Assembly (NCBI GenBank): GCA_004293445.1
Contig: RDYP01000001.1
Span: 334,754 to 398,753 of the forward strand
From: Verrucomicrobiota bacterium
GTDB lineage: Bacteria > Verrucomicrobiota > Verrucomicrobiia > Verrucomicrobiales > Akkermansiaceae
Reading direction: 5' to 3'
Length of the DNA stretch: 64,000 nt
Below, piece by piece: positions 36,801 through 43,950 of this stretch. Positions within the stretch are counted from its first letter, which is position 1. Each line of letters begins with the position of its first letter. Both the position numbers and the translations under genes were made by a program. Below the pieces are notes generated by a model that saw only the letters and a program-made list of their open reading frames with translations, was not told the DNA's origin and did no database searches.

Positions 36801-37806
36801 CGTGACCGATATCCAAAGCGGCATGCTCATCGCCGCTCATTCCTCGGCACTGGGCGCGGGCGGATGGGACGGCAGCAACATGACCTGGATCCGCAACGGA
36901 GGAACGCTTGCCCTACAAGGCGGAGTCAGCCTAGGCGAGCATCTCCACCTGCTCGGCACCGGCGTCGATGGCCACGGCGCCTTGCGCAGCATCTCCGGCA
37001 ACAACTCCATGACCTTGACCTACGGTGGCAGCGGCAGCGGCCCGGGATTTTGTTTTGATGGCAACACGACAGTCGGCGTCGATGCCGACACGCTGACGGT
37101 GACCGGTTTCTATGAAGATGTGGGATCCTTCGGGCTGACGAAGGTCGGCAACGGCACACTCCACATCAGCAGCACCAATGCCTACACCGGCCCGACCACT
37201 GTCACTGCTGGCACGCTGCGAGTCGGCAACGGATCTAACAACGCCAACCTCGCCAATACCGCCGACGTAATCGTTGGAACGGGAGCCACCCTGCACCTCG
37301 ATTACAGCGGCACCGATACCATCGACGAACTCTGGCTCGGCGGCATCGCCCAATCCCCCGGCGTCTATTCCTCCGCCAACAGCAACGGCCACATCACCGG
37401 GACCGGGACCCTCACCGTCAGCAACGGCCCGGTTTCGGACTACGATACTTGGAAGGCCTCGAACAACCTCACAGGAGGTCCCGACGACGACGACGACCAC
37501 GATGGTCTCAGCAACTTCGCCGAATACGCCTTCGGCCTCGATCCACAGGGAGCCTCATCGGCCAATGCCATTGTCACTCCCCTCAACACCGCAACAGGCA
37601 CTTTTTCTTATAAGCGCCGCAAGCAATCCACCAGCGGATTGAGTTACTCGATTTGGTATTCAACGGACCTGAACTCTTGGACGAAAGACACTGGTGCCAT
37701 CGAGGAATCTCCAGCCATCAACGGCGAGGTCGAAACCGTACCCGTCGCCATTTCGAGCGGTCTCCTCAACAACCCGAAGCTCTTCCTCCAAGTCAGAACC
37801 GAATGA
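30838..37806 (+). CDS. giant secreted beta-helix/autotransporter-repeat protein with inserted metalloprotease motif (2322 aa)
   Basis: A signal segment (about residues 15-32) leads into a right-handed beta-helix (about 33-490: YHVDPAGNDSN, IQILNNDVHDV, YNNVFYNPG) of the pectate-lyase/GH141-like kind. Then come autotransporter-associated strand repeats (LLKTGTGTLAL, VNEGTLELRG and similar), a fibronectin type III domain (about 985-1080), and a likely metallopeptidase domain (about 1220-1390) with HEMGHTMGVG (His 1292). Further repeat modules follow. The last ~120 residues (DYDTWKASNNL, acidic DDDDDHDGLSNFAEYAFGLDP, YSIWYSTDL) match three other proteins here. No C-terminal beta-barrel is visible, so this is not a classical autotransporter. 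It lies directly downstream of regulatory copy 2. Substrate unknown. Confidence 0.8.
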   Translation: MPQTHLLAGFRAAFSARHFRTALAVVAMGSLHAADYHVDPAGNDSNIGTSPAAAWQSLGKVNGTVFQPGDRILFKRGATWAGTLSPQGSGNSSAQITLGSYGEGAKPLINGNGNWAVITLSSQSYWTIDGFEVTNPAGNDSSRSGIRVDWSGSDTMRGIQILNNDVHDVRGIKNVNDGGRNNGGIFFWINEPGKADGVLIQGNTVKTIYGQGIAFNAEAEYMGGGMNYANCSPNVVARGNTVISTSGDGILMLGTDNELVEHNEVAYVGQLSDNGNNIAAAWPTRHVNGLWQYNHVHHTAALNANDSTAFDNDGFVKGTTVFQHNVSHDNAGGFIMEYTWGGDEFAQSIVRYNISWNESRIIATNRNNTRIYNNVFYNPGATIDVTWTQNPSYIQFSNNLFVAAGRTAEFSRQLFMNNSFSGGVTRPVTIDGNRTQDPLFVSPNTTGNLAGFILQSGSLARNTGTVIVGNGGLDFWGATLPSTAPHRGASQINSIANYTATPTFMQVSGPYSAAVPYSGSSTVNFSGTVRDQKFHAISGAAVTWSVSPALAGYSINSSGVLTLSAGAQPQRVAIVAQSGSATATFSFTTSQAVPPVVGSSWINPAGGEWSIAGNWQDNAIANGADQTATVALSTGVTINQGDASRSIGHLAFSNADHSIQGNPLTMDVTSGAATVSVANSTTATLSAALVGNDGLLKTGTGTLALTAVNSYSGGTTVNEGTLELRGASGGTSRINGAITVNAGGTLTLTNGDGSGFGWNNTISQLNVNGGLVNATGGAHIGFGAYVNVAMNGGGSISGNWQWNGDNLLGFSSSGGSTNSISGSLVLRSDAGPNHSFNVADGGEATDLLVNAVLSDQYPEVGWVPASVLVKSGAGTMELTAANTHDGGTSVNGGTLIVGSSASLGGGYLAVNTGAVCDLRNTAGAVANGASIYLNGTGRLILTTGLNELVARLYLDNNALAPGTYSAATHPALISGGGSLTVTEGASATPTSLTASAVSADSIQLTWTDNASDETGFIIERSLTSGSGFSQITTLGANAVSYTDTGLVAGTAYFYRISASNAIGRSAYSNEATAETTVGDSGTWTSAVSGDWSVSGKWLNGIVATGTGQTATIAPATGVTVNLNTARTIGGLSFTGANHVISGSNSLLLDVLSGAPGVDVASGLTATLGVPLIGNDGLAKIGAGNLVISTSPGYSGLTSVSGGRLTFSGNVGTPPPATPTVTYSLAGGNENWPADKRAAIVAAMDTAVAFYNRYGSFNRSLTANYDANVGTAQAGYGGWIDFGGQIGARTALHEMGHTMGVGTYWAWDYNRSGGVWTGANGVAMIRKLDGPSANIGCDAAHFWPYGLNYDDENNPLAFMRHVQTVSAMRIDMGIASSSELHGYDGAFDIATGAELEFSGTAVQLNHAISGGGMLRHSGNGTLVLAATNSYTGGTVAGGGRLVVFSNGGNSAIRGALTIQPGSTVECTGDGTGFGWQDQMSSISIQGGTLTSSGICHIWNLPGGITMTGGTLQSNNGTSDPNGPQLEWNRCSVATLASGNTATIGGRIRIRGDADYAAVSFNVEEGAAATDLLVSAALTEATSGRGITKSGAGKMAVSGSNNYSGVTTVNGGTLVADTTGTLGTGNLSVNTGATCEIRNPSGALADTAAVSLNGSGKLTLASGVAETVRQLFINGVRQPSGTYTSASSFITGSGSLIVTDVPLAWISLTDGNWSSIGNWQNSTVADGADNIATFAQATGVTVTLDSNRTIGGLSFANSNYTLTGNALILATTLGSSNLQVSGAGITATIGSSIAGGSALTKTGNGTLKLTNINSHSGGTLVNEGTLELAGSSGGNSLVNGVVTVNPGATLALTGGDGTGFGWNNPISQLTINGGTANASGSSHLGFGAYMNVALNDGGTIAGNWQWNGDGLLGFTTSGDSTNTINGLLNLRSDAGANHTFNVANGAASVDLQINANLSDQYPEVGWLAASHFIKTGAGTAVLAGSNSHDGVTDIQSGMLIAAHSSALGAGGWDGSNMTWIRNGGTLALQGGVSLGEHLHLLGTGVDGHGALRSISGNNSMTLTYGGSGSGPGFCFDGNTTVGVDADTLTVTGFYEDVGSFGLTKVGNGTLHISSTNAYTGPTTVTAGTLRVGNGSNNANLANTADVIVGTGATLHLDYSGTDTIDELWLGGIAQSPGVYSSANSNGHITGTGTLTVSNGPVSDYDTWKASNNLTGGPDDDDDHDGLSNFAEYAFGLDPQGASSANAIVTPLNTATGTFSYKRRKQSTSGLSYSIWYSTDLNSWTKDTGAIEESPAINGEVETVPVAISSGLLNNPKLFLQVRTE

Positions 37807-37813
37807 GCCCCGC

Positions 37814-37829
37814 ATGTTTTAACGGGTAG
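37814..37829 (+). promoter_or_regulatory. regulatory element copy 3 (TTTTAACGGGTAG)
   Basis: ATGTTTTAACGGGTAG, starting 8 bp after the stop of the giant gene and 64 bp before the next start. This short gap has no visible terminator, so the element probably marks a new transcription start for the downstream four-gene run. Confidence 0.7.
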
Positions 37830-37893
37830 GCACTGCGACTCTCCTTGCTAAGGTTGGCGCGCTCCAAAGCATCGGTCCCGCTCCTGCCCGTTC

Positions 37894-40800
37894 ATGAAGA
37901 AAGCCACCCCCGCCCCACCCGCACTCTTTCTGCGATCCGCCGGCTTCTTCGCCCTGTTTATCCTTTCATCCCACGCTGCAAGCTATCACGTCGACGCGAC
38001 ATCAGGGAGCGACCTCGCAGATGGGCTCACTCCCGCCACCGCATGGCAATCGCTGGCAAAGGCGAATTCCGTGATTTACCAGCCCGGCGACCGCCTTCTG
38101 TTGAAATCAGGAGCGACCTGGACCGGACGCCTGAGACCCCAAGGATCGGGCACCGCAGCGGCACGCATTGTCCTCGACCGCTACGACGATGGTCCGAAGC
38201 CCTCGATCCATGGTGGCGGGATCGCTGGTGGCGCGGTCACCTTGGAGAACGTGGAATATTGGACGGTCCGCAATCTCGAGGTCACCAACAACGGCAGCTC
38301 GGAGCCGAAGAAGATGGGCATCAATGTCCGCAACGACTGTGTCGGCACCCTGTCGGGCATCGAGGTGCGTGATTGTGACATCCATGACGTCACTGGGGTC
38401 ATGAACAACTACATCGACGGCAAGGAAAGCGGCGGGATCGTCTTCCAAGTCACGGTGTCCAACCTCGCCGTTCCTTCCAAATGGGAGAACATCACCATCG
38501 AAGGAAACACGGTTCGCAATGTCCTTCGCGAAGGCATCCTCATGCAGTCGCTGTGGATCAACAAACCACAGGACCCCAATTCCAACTGGACCGGATGCGG
38601 GCCCTATCTGCCCTCCGAAAACATTCGCATCGCATCCAACATACTCGAGAACATCGGCGGCGACGGCATCATTCCCTGGTGCGTGAAAAACGGCCTCGTC
38701 GAACACAATCTTGTCCGCCGCGCCAACAACAACTCTCTCGGCCAGGGACATGCGGGACTATGGCCGTATTTTTGTGAGGACGTGGTCATGCAGTTCAACG
38801 AAGTCTGCGAAACGAAGACCGCCTACGACGGCATGGCTCTCGATTTCGACAACAGCGACCAACGCTGCATCTACCAATACAATTACAGCCACGACAACGA
38901 GGGCGGCTTCCTCAACATGTGCTGCGATGGCAACGGCAATGGAAACGTCGCGCGTTACAACATCAGCCAAAATGACGGCTGCATTCCCGGCGGACGGGTA
39001 TTCCTCGTCCACGGTCACGGCAACCACGGCTATCAGGTCTACAACAACACGATTTTCGTCAGCAGGAACAACCCACCGATGTTCGAGCAAGGAGCCTCGA
39101 GCACCGGCAGCGACATTACTTTCAAAAACAACATCTTCATCAACAGCGGCAGCGGATCGTTCTTCGCTCCGGGCGGTTGTTTCTTCGACAACAACCTCTA
39201 TCACGGCAACGGCCACATCGCCGCGGATCCTCGCAAGATCCTTGCGGACCCGATGCTCGTCTTTCCGGGGAGCGGAGGAACCGGCCTGAACTCGTTGAAC
39301 GGCTACAAGCTCCTCGCTGGTTCACCCGCGCTGGGCAGCGGACAGGTCATCGCAAGCAACGGCGGTTTGGATTATTGGGGAACCACGGTCTCCTCTTCAC
39401 TGGCTCCGAACATCGGAGCCTACAACGGCAGCGCAGCTCCACCTATCACCCCCTCCTCCGGCATCTGGGCTCGGGATGCCGATGGCTTCTGGACCGATGG
39501 CGGAAACTGGCAGGACAACACCATCGCCATCGGTTCGGAAATGACGGCCACCATCGCGCAGACGAACGCAGTGACCGTGCAACAGCCTGTCGATGATTTT
39601 CCGCTCGGTGGATTCGTCTTCTCCGGAGCGAACCATATCATCTCAGGTGGATCATTTCTCCTCAACGCATCGTCCTCCAGACCATTTGTAGAGGTCGCTA
39701 GCGGCAACCCAACCATCCATTCCACCCTTCGTGGCATGGCAGGTTTCCGAAAGACCGGAAACGGTACACTCACCCTCACCGGCATCAGCAACTATTCCGG
39801 CGGCACAATCGTCGATGAAGGCACGCTGGTTCTGCAATCAAACACTTCCGACCAATCCACGGTTCGCGGAAGCCTCGCGGTAAATCCTGGCACGACGGTC
39901 GCCATCTCCGGCATCGACTACGCGGGCCTCGGGCGAACCGGCGGGGCGAACGTCACCGCCTTGAACGTTATCGGCGGGACCGTGCAAAACACGATTCAGA
40001 GCTTCCTCACCGGAGCCACCGTGAATCTCACAGCGGGCACGATCAACGGCGGAGCTTTTCATTTCATCAGTAGCAACCTGAACAGCAAGGCAAGCGCCAG
40101 CACTTCGACGGTCACCAGCAATCTGATCATCCGCAAGGACTACGGCTCCGGTGACCCAGACATCGGCGTGGAGGATGGAAACGCATCCACCGATCTTCAT
40201 GTCAGCGGAATCATCACCGAGGTCTTATCATCGGGCCTCAGCAAATCCGGCGCGGGAAAATTCCTCCTCACTGGAACCAACAGCTACACCGGAACTACGA
40301 ACATCAATGCGGGGACCTTGAGCATACTCAGCACGGGGAAAATCTACACCGGCTCCGGATGGGCTCCGCGGACCGTGAACGTAAACCCGTCAGCCGTCTT
40401 GGAGATCGACCACTGGAACGGCGATGGCAGCCTCGGACAATCCGACTTCCGCGCCGCAGGGCTCGTCCTCAATGGCGGGACGCTTCGTTACATCGGAGCG
40501 GAAACCACCGCTCCCTCGGTCATTGACGGCAATACGGGCCGTGCTTTCAGTCTTGGTACTAACGGCGGTACTTTGGAAAGCGCGGCTCCTGCGGGCTACG
40601 TATTCGCCATTAGCCAATACCATGGCGATCCCGCAACCTATGCCCTGCCGGCGTTCAGTAGCACATTGACCCTCGCTGGCTCCGGGAATGGATTCATCGG
40701 GAAAATACTCTCCGGCTCAGGAGGTGTCACCAAATCCGGCAACGGCACATGGTCCCTCGTACGATCCAACAGCTACACGGGGCCCACGACCGTGAATGGC

Positions 40801-41394
40801 GGCACGCTCAGGCTCGGCAATGGATCCTCCAACACCAACCTCGCCGACAGCGCCGCGGTCATCGTCGCCAGTGGGGCAATGCTCGAGCTGCACTACTCCG
40901 GCACCGACACCGTAGCCTCCCTCAGTTTCGCAGGCATCGCCAGGCCTCCGGGAGTCTATTCCGCAGCAAACAGCCCCTTCATCACCGGCTCCGGCACGCT
41001 CACTGTTCTCTCCGGGCCGATCACCGACTTCGCCGGATGGGCAGCATTCCACTCCCTTTCTGGCGGACAAAACGATGACGACGACCACGATGGTCTCAGC
41101 AACCTCGCCGAATACGCCTTCGGCCTCGATCCCAAAAGCGGTGCCTCGGTCCAAGCCGTCACCACACTACCCGACCCCACCACCGGCAGCCTCACTTACA
41201 CCCGAAGGAGGGCATCCCTCAGCGGACTGAGCTTCCTGCTCTCGACGTCCACCGATCTCGCGGTCTGGACCGAAGATCCCGCAGCCCAAGAGGACATCAT
41301 CCACCAAAGCGGCGACTCCGAATTGATCCGAATCACGCCGAGCACCGCATCGCCCGAAAGAAGCAAAAGATTCTTCCGTATCAACGCCCGCTAA
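37894..41394 (+). CDS. secreted beta-helix/autotransporter-repeat protein (1166 aa)
   Basis: A signal peptide (about residues 10-29, ending SSHAAS) precedes a right-handed beta-helix (about 30-510: YHVDATSGSDLADG, IEVRDCDIHDVTG, ITIEGNTVRNV, YNNTIFVSRNN). Its start parallels the giant protein upstream (SYHVDATSGSD and ATAWQSLAKAN against DYHVDPAGNDS and AAAWQSLGKVN). Autotransporter-associated repeats follow, including a module also found in the 57690-62057 gene (SGIDYAGLGRTGG, ASTSTVTSNLIIRKDYGS). The C-terminus has the shared acidic DDDDHDGLSNLAEYAFGLDP and LLSTSTDL region. The beta-helix could be a polysaccharide lyase or a GH141-like hydrolase; without structural matching I do not assign activity. 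It heads a run of same-strand genes spaced 17-50 bp. Confidence 0.8.
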   Translation: MKKATPAPPALFLRSAGFFALFILSSHAASYHVDATSGSDLADGLTPATAWQSLAKANSVIYQPGDRLLLKSGATWTGRLRPQGSGTAAARIVLDRYDDGPKPSIHGGGIAGGAVTLENVEYWTVRNLEVTNNGSSEPKKMGINVRNDCVGTLSGIEVRDCDIHDVTGVMNNYIDGKESGGIVFQVTVSNLAVPSKWENITIEGNTVRNVLREGILMQSLWINKPQDPNSNWTGCGPYLPSENIRIASNILENIGGDGIIPWCVKNGLVEHNLVRRANNNSLGQGHAGLWPYFCEDVVMQFNEVCETKTAYDGMALDFDNSDQRCIYQYNYSHDNEGGFLNMCCDGNGNGNVARYNISQNDGCIPGGRVFLVHGHGNHGYQVYNNTIFVSRNNPPMFEQGASSTGSDITFKNNIFINSGSGSFFAPGGCFFDNNLYHGNGHIAADPRKILADPMLVFPGSGGTGLNSLNGYKLLAGSPALGSGQVIASNGGLDYWGTTVSSSLAPNIGAYNGSAAPPITPSSGIWARDADGFWTDGGNWQDNTIAIGSEMTATIAQTNAVTVQQPVDDFPLGGFVFSGANHIISGGSFLLNASSSRPFVEVASGNPTIHSTLRGMAGFRKTGNGTLTLTGISNYSGGTIVDEGTLVLQSNTSDQSTVRGSLAVNPGTTVAISGIDYAGLGRTGGANVTALNVIGGTVQNTIQSFLTGATVNLTAGTINGGAFHFISSNLNSKASASTSTVTSNLIIRKDYGSGDPDIGVEDGNASTDLHVSGIITEVLSSGLSKSGAGKFLLTGTNSYTGTTNINAGTLSILSTGKIYTGSGWAPRTVNVNPSAVLEIDHWNGDGSLGQSDFRAAGLVLNGGTLRYIGAETTAPSVIDGNTGRAFSLGTNGGTLESAAPAGYVFAISQYHGDPATYALPAFSSTLTLAGSGNGFIGKILSGSGGVTKSGNGTWSLVRSNSYTGPTTVNGGTLRLGNGSSNTNLADSAAVIVASGAMLELHYSGTDTVASLSFAGIARPPGVYSAANSPFITGSGTLTVLSGPITDFAGWAAFHSLSGGQNDDDDHDGLSNLAEYAFGLDPKSGASVQAVTTLPDPTTGSLTYTRRRASLSGLSFLLSTSTDLAVWTEDPAAQEDIIHQSGDSELIRITPSTASPERSKRFFRINAR

Positions 41395-41411
41395 GCTCAA
41401 CCACAGGTCAC

Positions 41412-43901
41412 ATGCATCGACTCCCCAAGAGGATCCAAACCCTCGTCCGACAAACGTTCTTCGTCCTTTTCGGATGCCTTTCAGCGTCTGCGGCCACGCC
41501 TCCGGAGTTCAGCCATTTGTCCCTTTTGCAGGTCAAAACCGACCCATCGGGAATCGCGTGGACCGAGCATCTGATCGAACCCCGTCCCGGCTGTGGACTG
41601 GTCAAAACAGGTCCCGGCACGCTGACCATTCGCGGAGAACTCAAGCTTAGCGGCATCGTAACCGTCCAGGAAGGCATCCTCGATTTGTCCGAGGCCAAGC
41701 CTTCCGCAAACCTCCGCTTCAATCTCTCGGAGACGGCGGGCCTGAAGCTCCCCGCGGACCGGGACTTCGCATGCGACGCCCTCTTTTTCAGCGATGAAAA
41801 GCAGGCCCCCGGGAAATGGGGGGGCAAGGGCAGCATTGCCAAGCGCAAGACCGACTTCGAATCGCCGAATATCAGCGGCGGAGTCTTGGTCGTAAAAGAC
41901 AGCGGACCCTCAGCGCGAGAACGCTGGCGGGGCATGAAATACGGTCTCTTCGTCCACTACGTGAACGATGGTAACGGCCATACCACGTTCAATATCGATG
42001 GCAGCCCGACTTCCGCCGGGGCGGAATATCTCGCCGCGAACTTCGATGCCAAGGGCTTCGCCGAGGATGTCGCGTCCATGGGCGTCGAATACCTCATCTT
42101 CACCGCCTGGCACTCGAACTTCCACCCGCTCTTCAATAGCGCCGCGGTCGAACGCGTGCCGAGCCACGAACGTCCGCGCATCAATATCCCACAGACCGAC
42201 ATGCTGGGACGCATGGTGGCCGCCGTCCGAGCCAAAGGCGTTCGCGTCCTGTTCTACACCCACCCCGGACAGCAGCTTTACTGGGGCGAGGACTGGAATC
42301 GCTTCATGGAGGACATCTATGGCGAAATGCTCGACCGCTACGACATCGATGGCTTTTACGTCGATGAGAACGATCCCGGCGGGAACAGCGACCGAAACAT
42401 CGATTTCCACCGCATCGAGCGCGCGGTGCGCTGGCGCAAACCCGATGCCGTGCTCATCCAGAATTTCTACCGCAATCTCTACGCCTTCGACGCAGGCATC
42501 GGCGAATCCGGACCAGCATCCCACACCCCATCGCCGGATGTCTCGTGGACCATGCCGAACGCCTTCGCCCAAGTGATTTCAAAAACCTGGAGCGCCCATG
42601 TCCCGAAGGTGCCGAACCCGATTTCCGCGGTGACCCGCACACCGGAGGCCATTTTCCGCTCCACGGTCGTCGGCGCGGGTTCTTGCGTCGAAGGCGGGGG
42701 TTGGGCTTGGGCAGCCGGCCCTTATCCGGGCGACGGCACTTGGACGGATCCTGCCACAGGACAGAAGAAATTCGTCGGTCGATGGGAAGAAGGAGTGCTC
42801 GAAGCCATGCAGAAAGCCGGCGCCTACATCGCCCCCATCGCGGAATCGATCAAGAACACCTACCCCAGCACCTCATGGCAACCGAAAGGCTGGATCTCGA
42901 GCCTCCCCTGGGGCGTGGCAACCCGCTCGACCGATGACCGGACGGAATTCCTTCATGTCCTCAAACCACAGCCTGATGGCACTCTAACACTTCCCCCGCC
43001 CGATGATGGCAAGACTTTCGCGAAGGCGCGACTCCTTCCAAGCGGGGAACCCGTGAAGCTTGAGCAATCCGGCAAAGGGCTTCGACTCACGCTCCGCAAA
43101 GGCACCGAATGGAATAGCCTCGATACGGTCATTGCAATGGACGTGACCGGACGGGGCCGATTCAAGTCGCGCTCCATCACTGCAGACCACTCCTCCGTGG
43201 TCTTCGGCGCGCGCGAGGTCTTCAATAACACCGCCACGACCCCGGGCGGCGCGGGCTGGATCGAATACCACGGCAACTGGTCTCACCAACACCGCGACGG
43301 TGGTGAACACGAAAGCGATATTCACTTCTGCGCCGGCAACGGCGAGGCCTTCACCATCCACTTCAACGGCACCGGCGTAATGATGATCGGAAACGGCATG
43401 GGCGAGATCGATTTCTCACTCGACGGCAAGCCGCTCAAACGGGTCGACATGGGTGCCTCCGGCAACCGTCCCCATATCGTAGGCATCGACCTAACAGGAC
43501 TGCCCGACAAAAAACACGAGCTCAAGGGAGTGAAAGTCGGCGGACCCTACGTCCAAGTCGATATGTTCCGCGTTTACAATCCAGCAGGCGGAAACTGGCG
43601 AAAGCCCGATCGCCATTTACCCCTGCGCACGACCGACCGCAGCGAGGATTTCGTCCAATTCGACTTCACCGGCACCGCCGTCCAATTCATCGCCCCTCAA
43701 GGCCCGGATCGCGGCACCATCGAGGCCTTCCTCGATGGTCAAAGCGTCCGCCATATCAACCAGTATCACGGCACTCCGACAAGCAAGGCCCCGCTCCTCA
43801 CTCTCACCGGCCTCACTCCGGGACGCCACACCCTTTGCCTCGTCAAGACCCGCGGCCGCAACATGGACGTCCATTCTTTCCGGGTGTTCGAAGCCCACTA
43901 A
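41412..43901 (+). CDS. secreted GH29-like hydrolase with N-terminal autotransporter-strand segment (829 aa)
   Basis: After the signal peptide (about residues 1-28) comes one autotransporter-associated strand unit (GCGLVKTGPGTLTIRGELKLSGIVTVQEGILDL, about 62-95), unusual in front of a glycosidase. A TIM-barrel resembling GH29 alpha-L-fucosidase starts near 173 (WRGMKYGLFVHYVND), with FTAWHSNFHPLF and RYDIDGFYVDEND, whose Asp 318 aligns with the usual nucleophile position. The C-terminal half holds two beta-sandwich domains (about 595-720 and 730-829), likely carbohydrate-binding. Fucosidase activity is likely but the substrate is unproven, since the barrel diverges from the canonical GH29 copy at 50644-52065. 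Confidence 0.75.
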   Translation: MHRLPKRIQTLVRQTFFVLFGCLSASAATPPEFSHLSLLQVKTDPSGIAWTEHLIEPRPGCGLVKTGPGTLTIRGELKLSGIVTVQEGILDLSEAKPSANLRFNLSETAGLKLPADRDFACDALFFSDEKQAPGKWGGKGSIAKRKTDFESPNISGGVLVVKDSGPSARERWRGMKYGLFVHYVNDGNGHTTFNIDGSPTSAGAEYLAANFDAKGFAEDVASMGVEYLIFTAWHSNFHPLFNSAAVERVPSHERPRINIPQTDMLGRMVAAVRAKGVRVLFYTHPGQQLYWGEDWNRFMEDIYGEMLDRYDIDGFYVDENDPGGNSDRNIDFHRIERAVRWRKPDAVLIQNFYRNLYAFDAGIGESGPASHTPSPDVSWTMPNAFAQVISKTWSAHVPKVPNPISAVTRTPEAIFRSTVVGAGSCVEGGGWAWAAGPYPGDGTWTDPATGQKKFVGRWEEGVLEAMQKAGAYIAPIAESIKNTYPSTSWQPKGWISSLPWGVATRSTDDRTEFLHVLKPQPDGTLTLPPPDDGKTFAKARLLPSGEPVKLEQSGKGLRLTLRKGTEWNSLDTVIAMDVTGRGRFKSRSITADHSSVVFGAREVFNNTATTPGGAGWIEYHGNWSHQHRDGGEHESDIHFCAGNGEAFTIHFNGTGVMMIGNGMGEIDFSLDGKPLKRVDMGASGNRPHIVGIDLTGLPDKKHELKGVKVGGPYVQVDMFRVYNPAGGNWRKPDRHLPLRTTDRSEDFVQFDFTGTAVQFIAPQGPDRGTIEAFLDGQSVRHINQYHGTPTSKAPLLTLTGLTPGRHTLCLVKTRGRNMDVHSFRVFEAH

Positions 43902-43950
43902 ACATCGACGATTCAGCACTGATTTTCCCTGCGATCCCACCCCATCTTCC

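Noticed and set aside
30838-37806. Classical type V autotransporter
   Set aside because: Despite the repeat type, there is no C-terminal beta-barrel; the chain ends in the acidic STDL-type domain.
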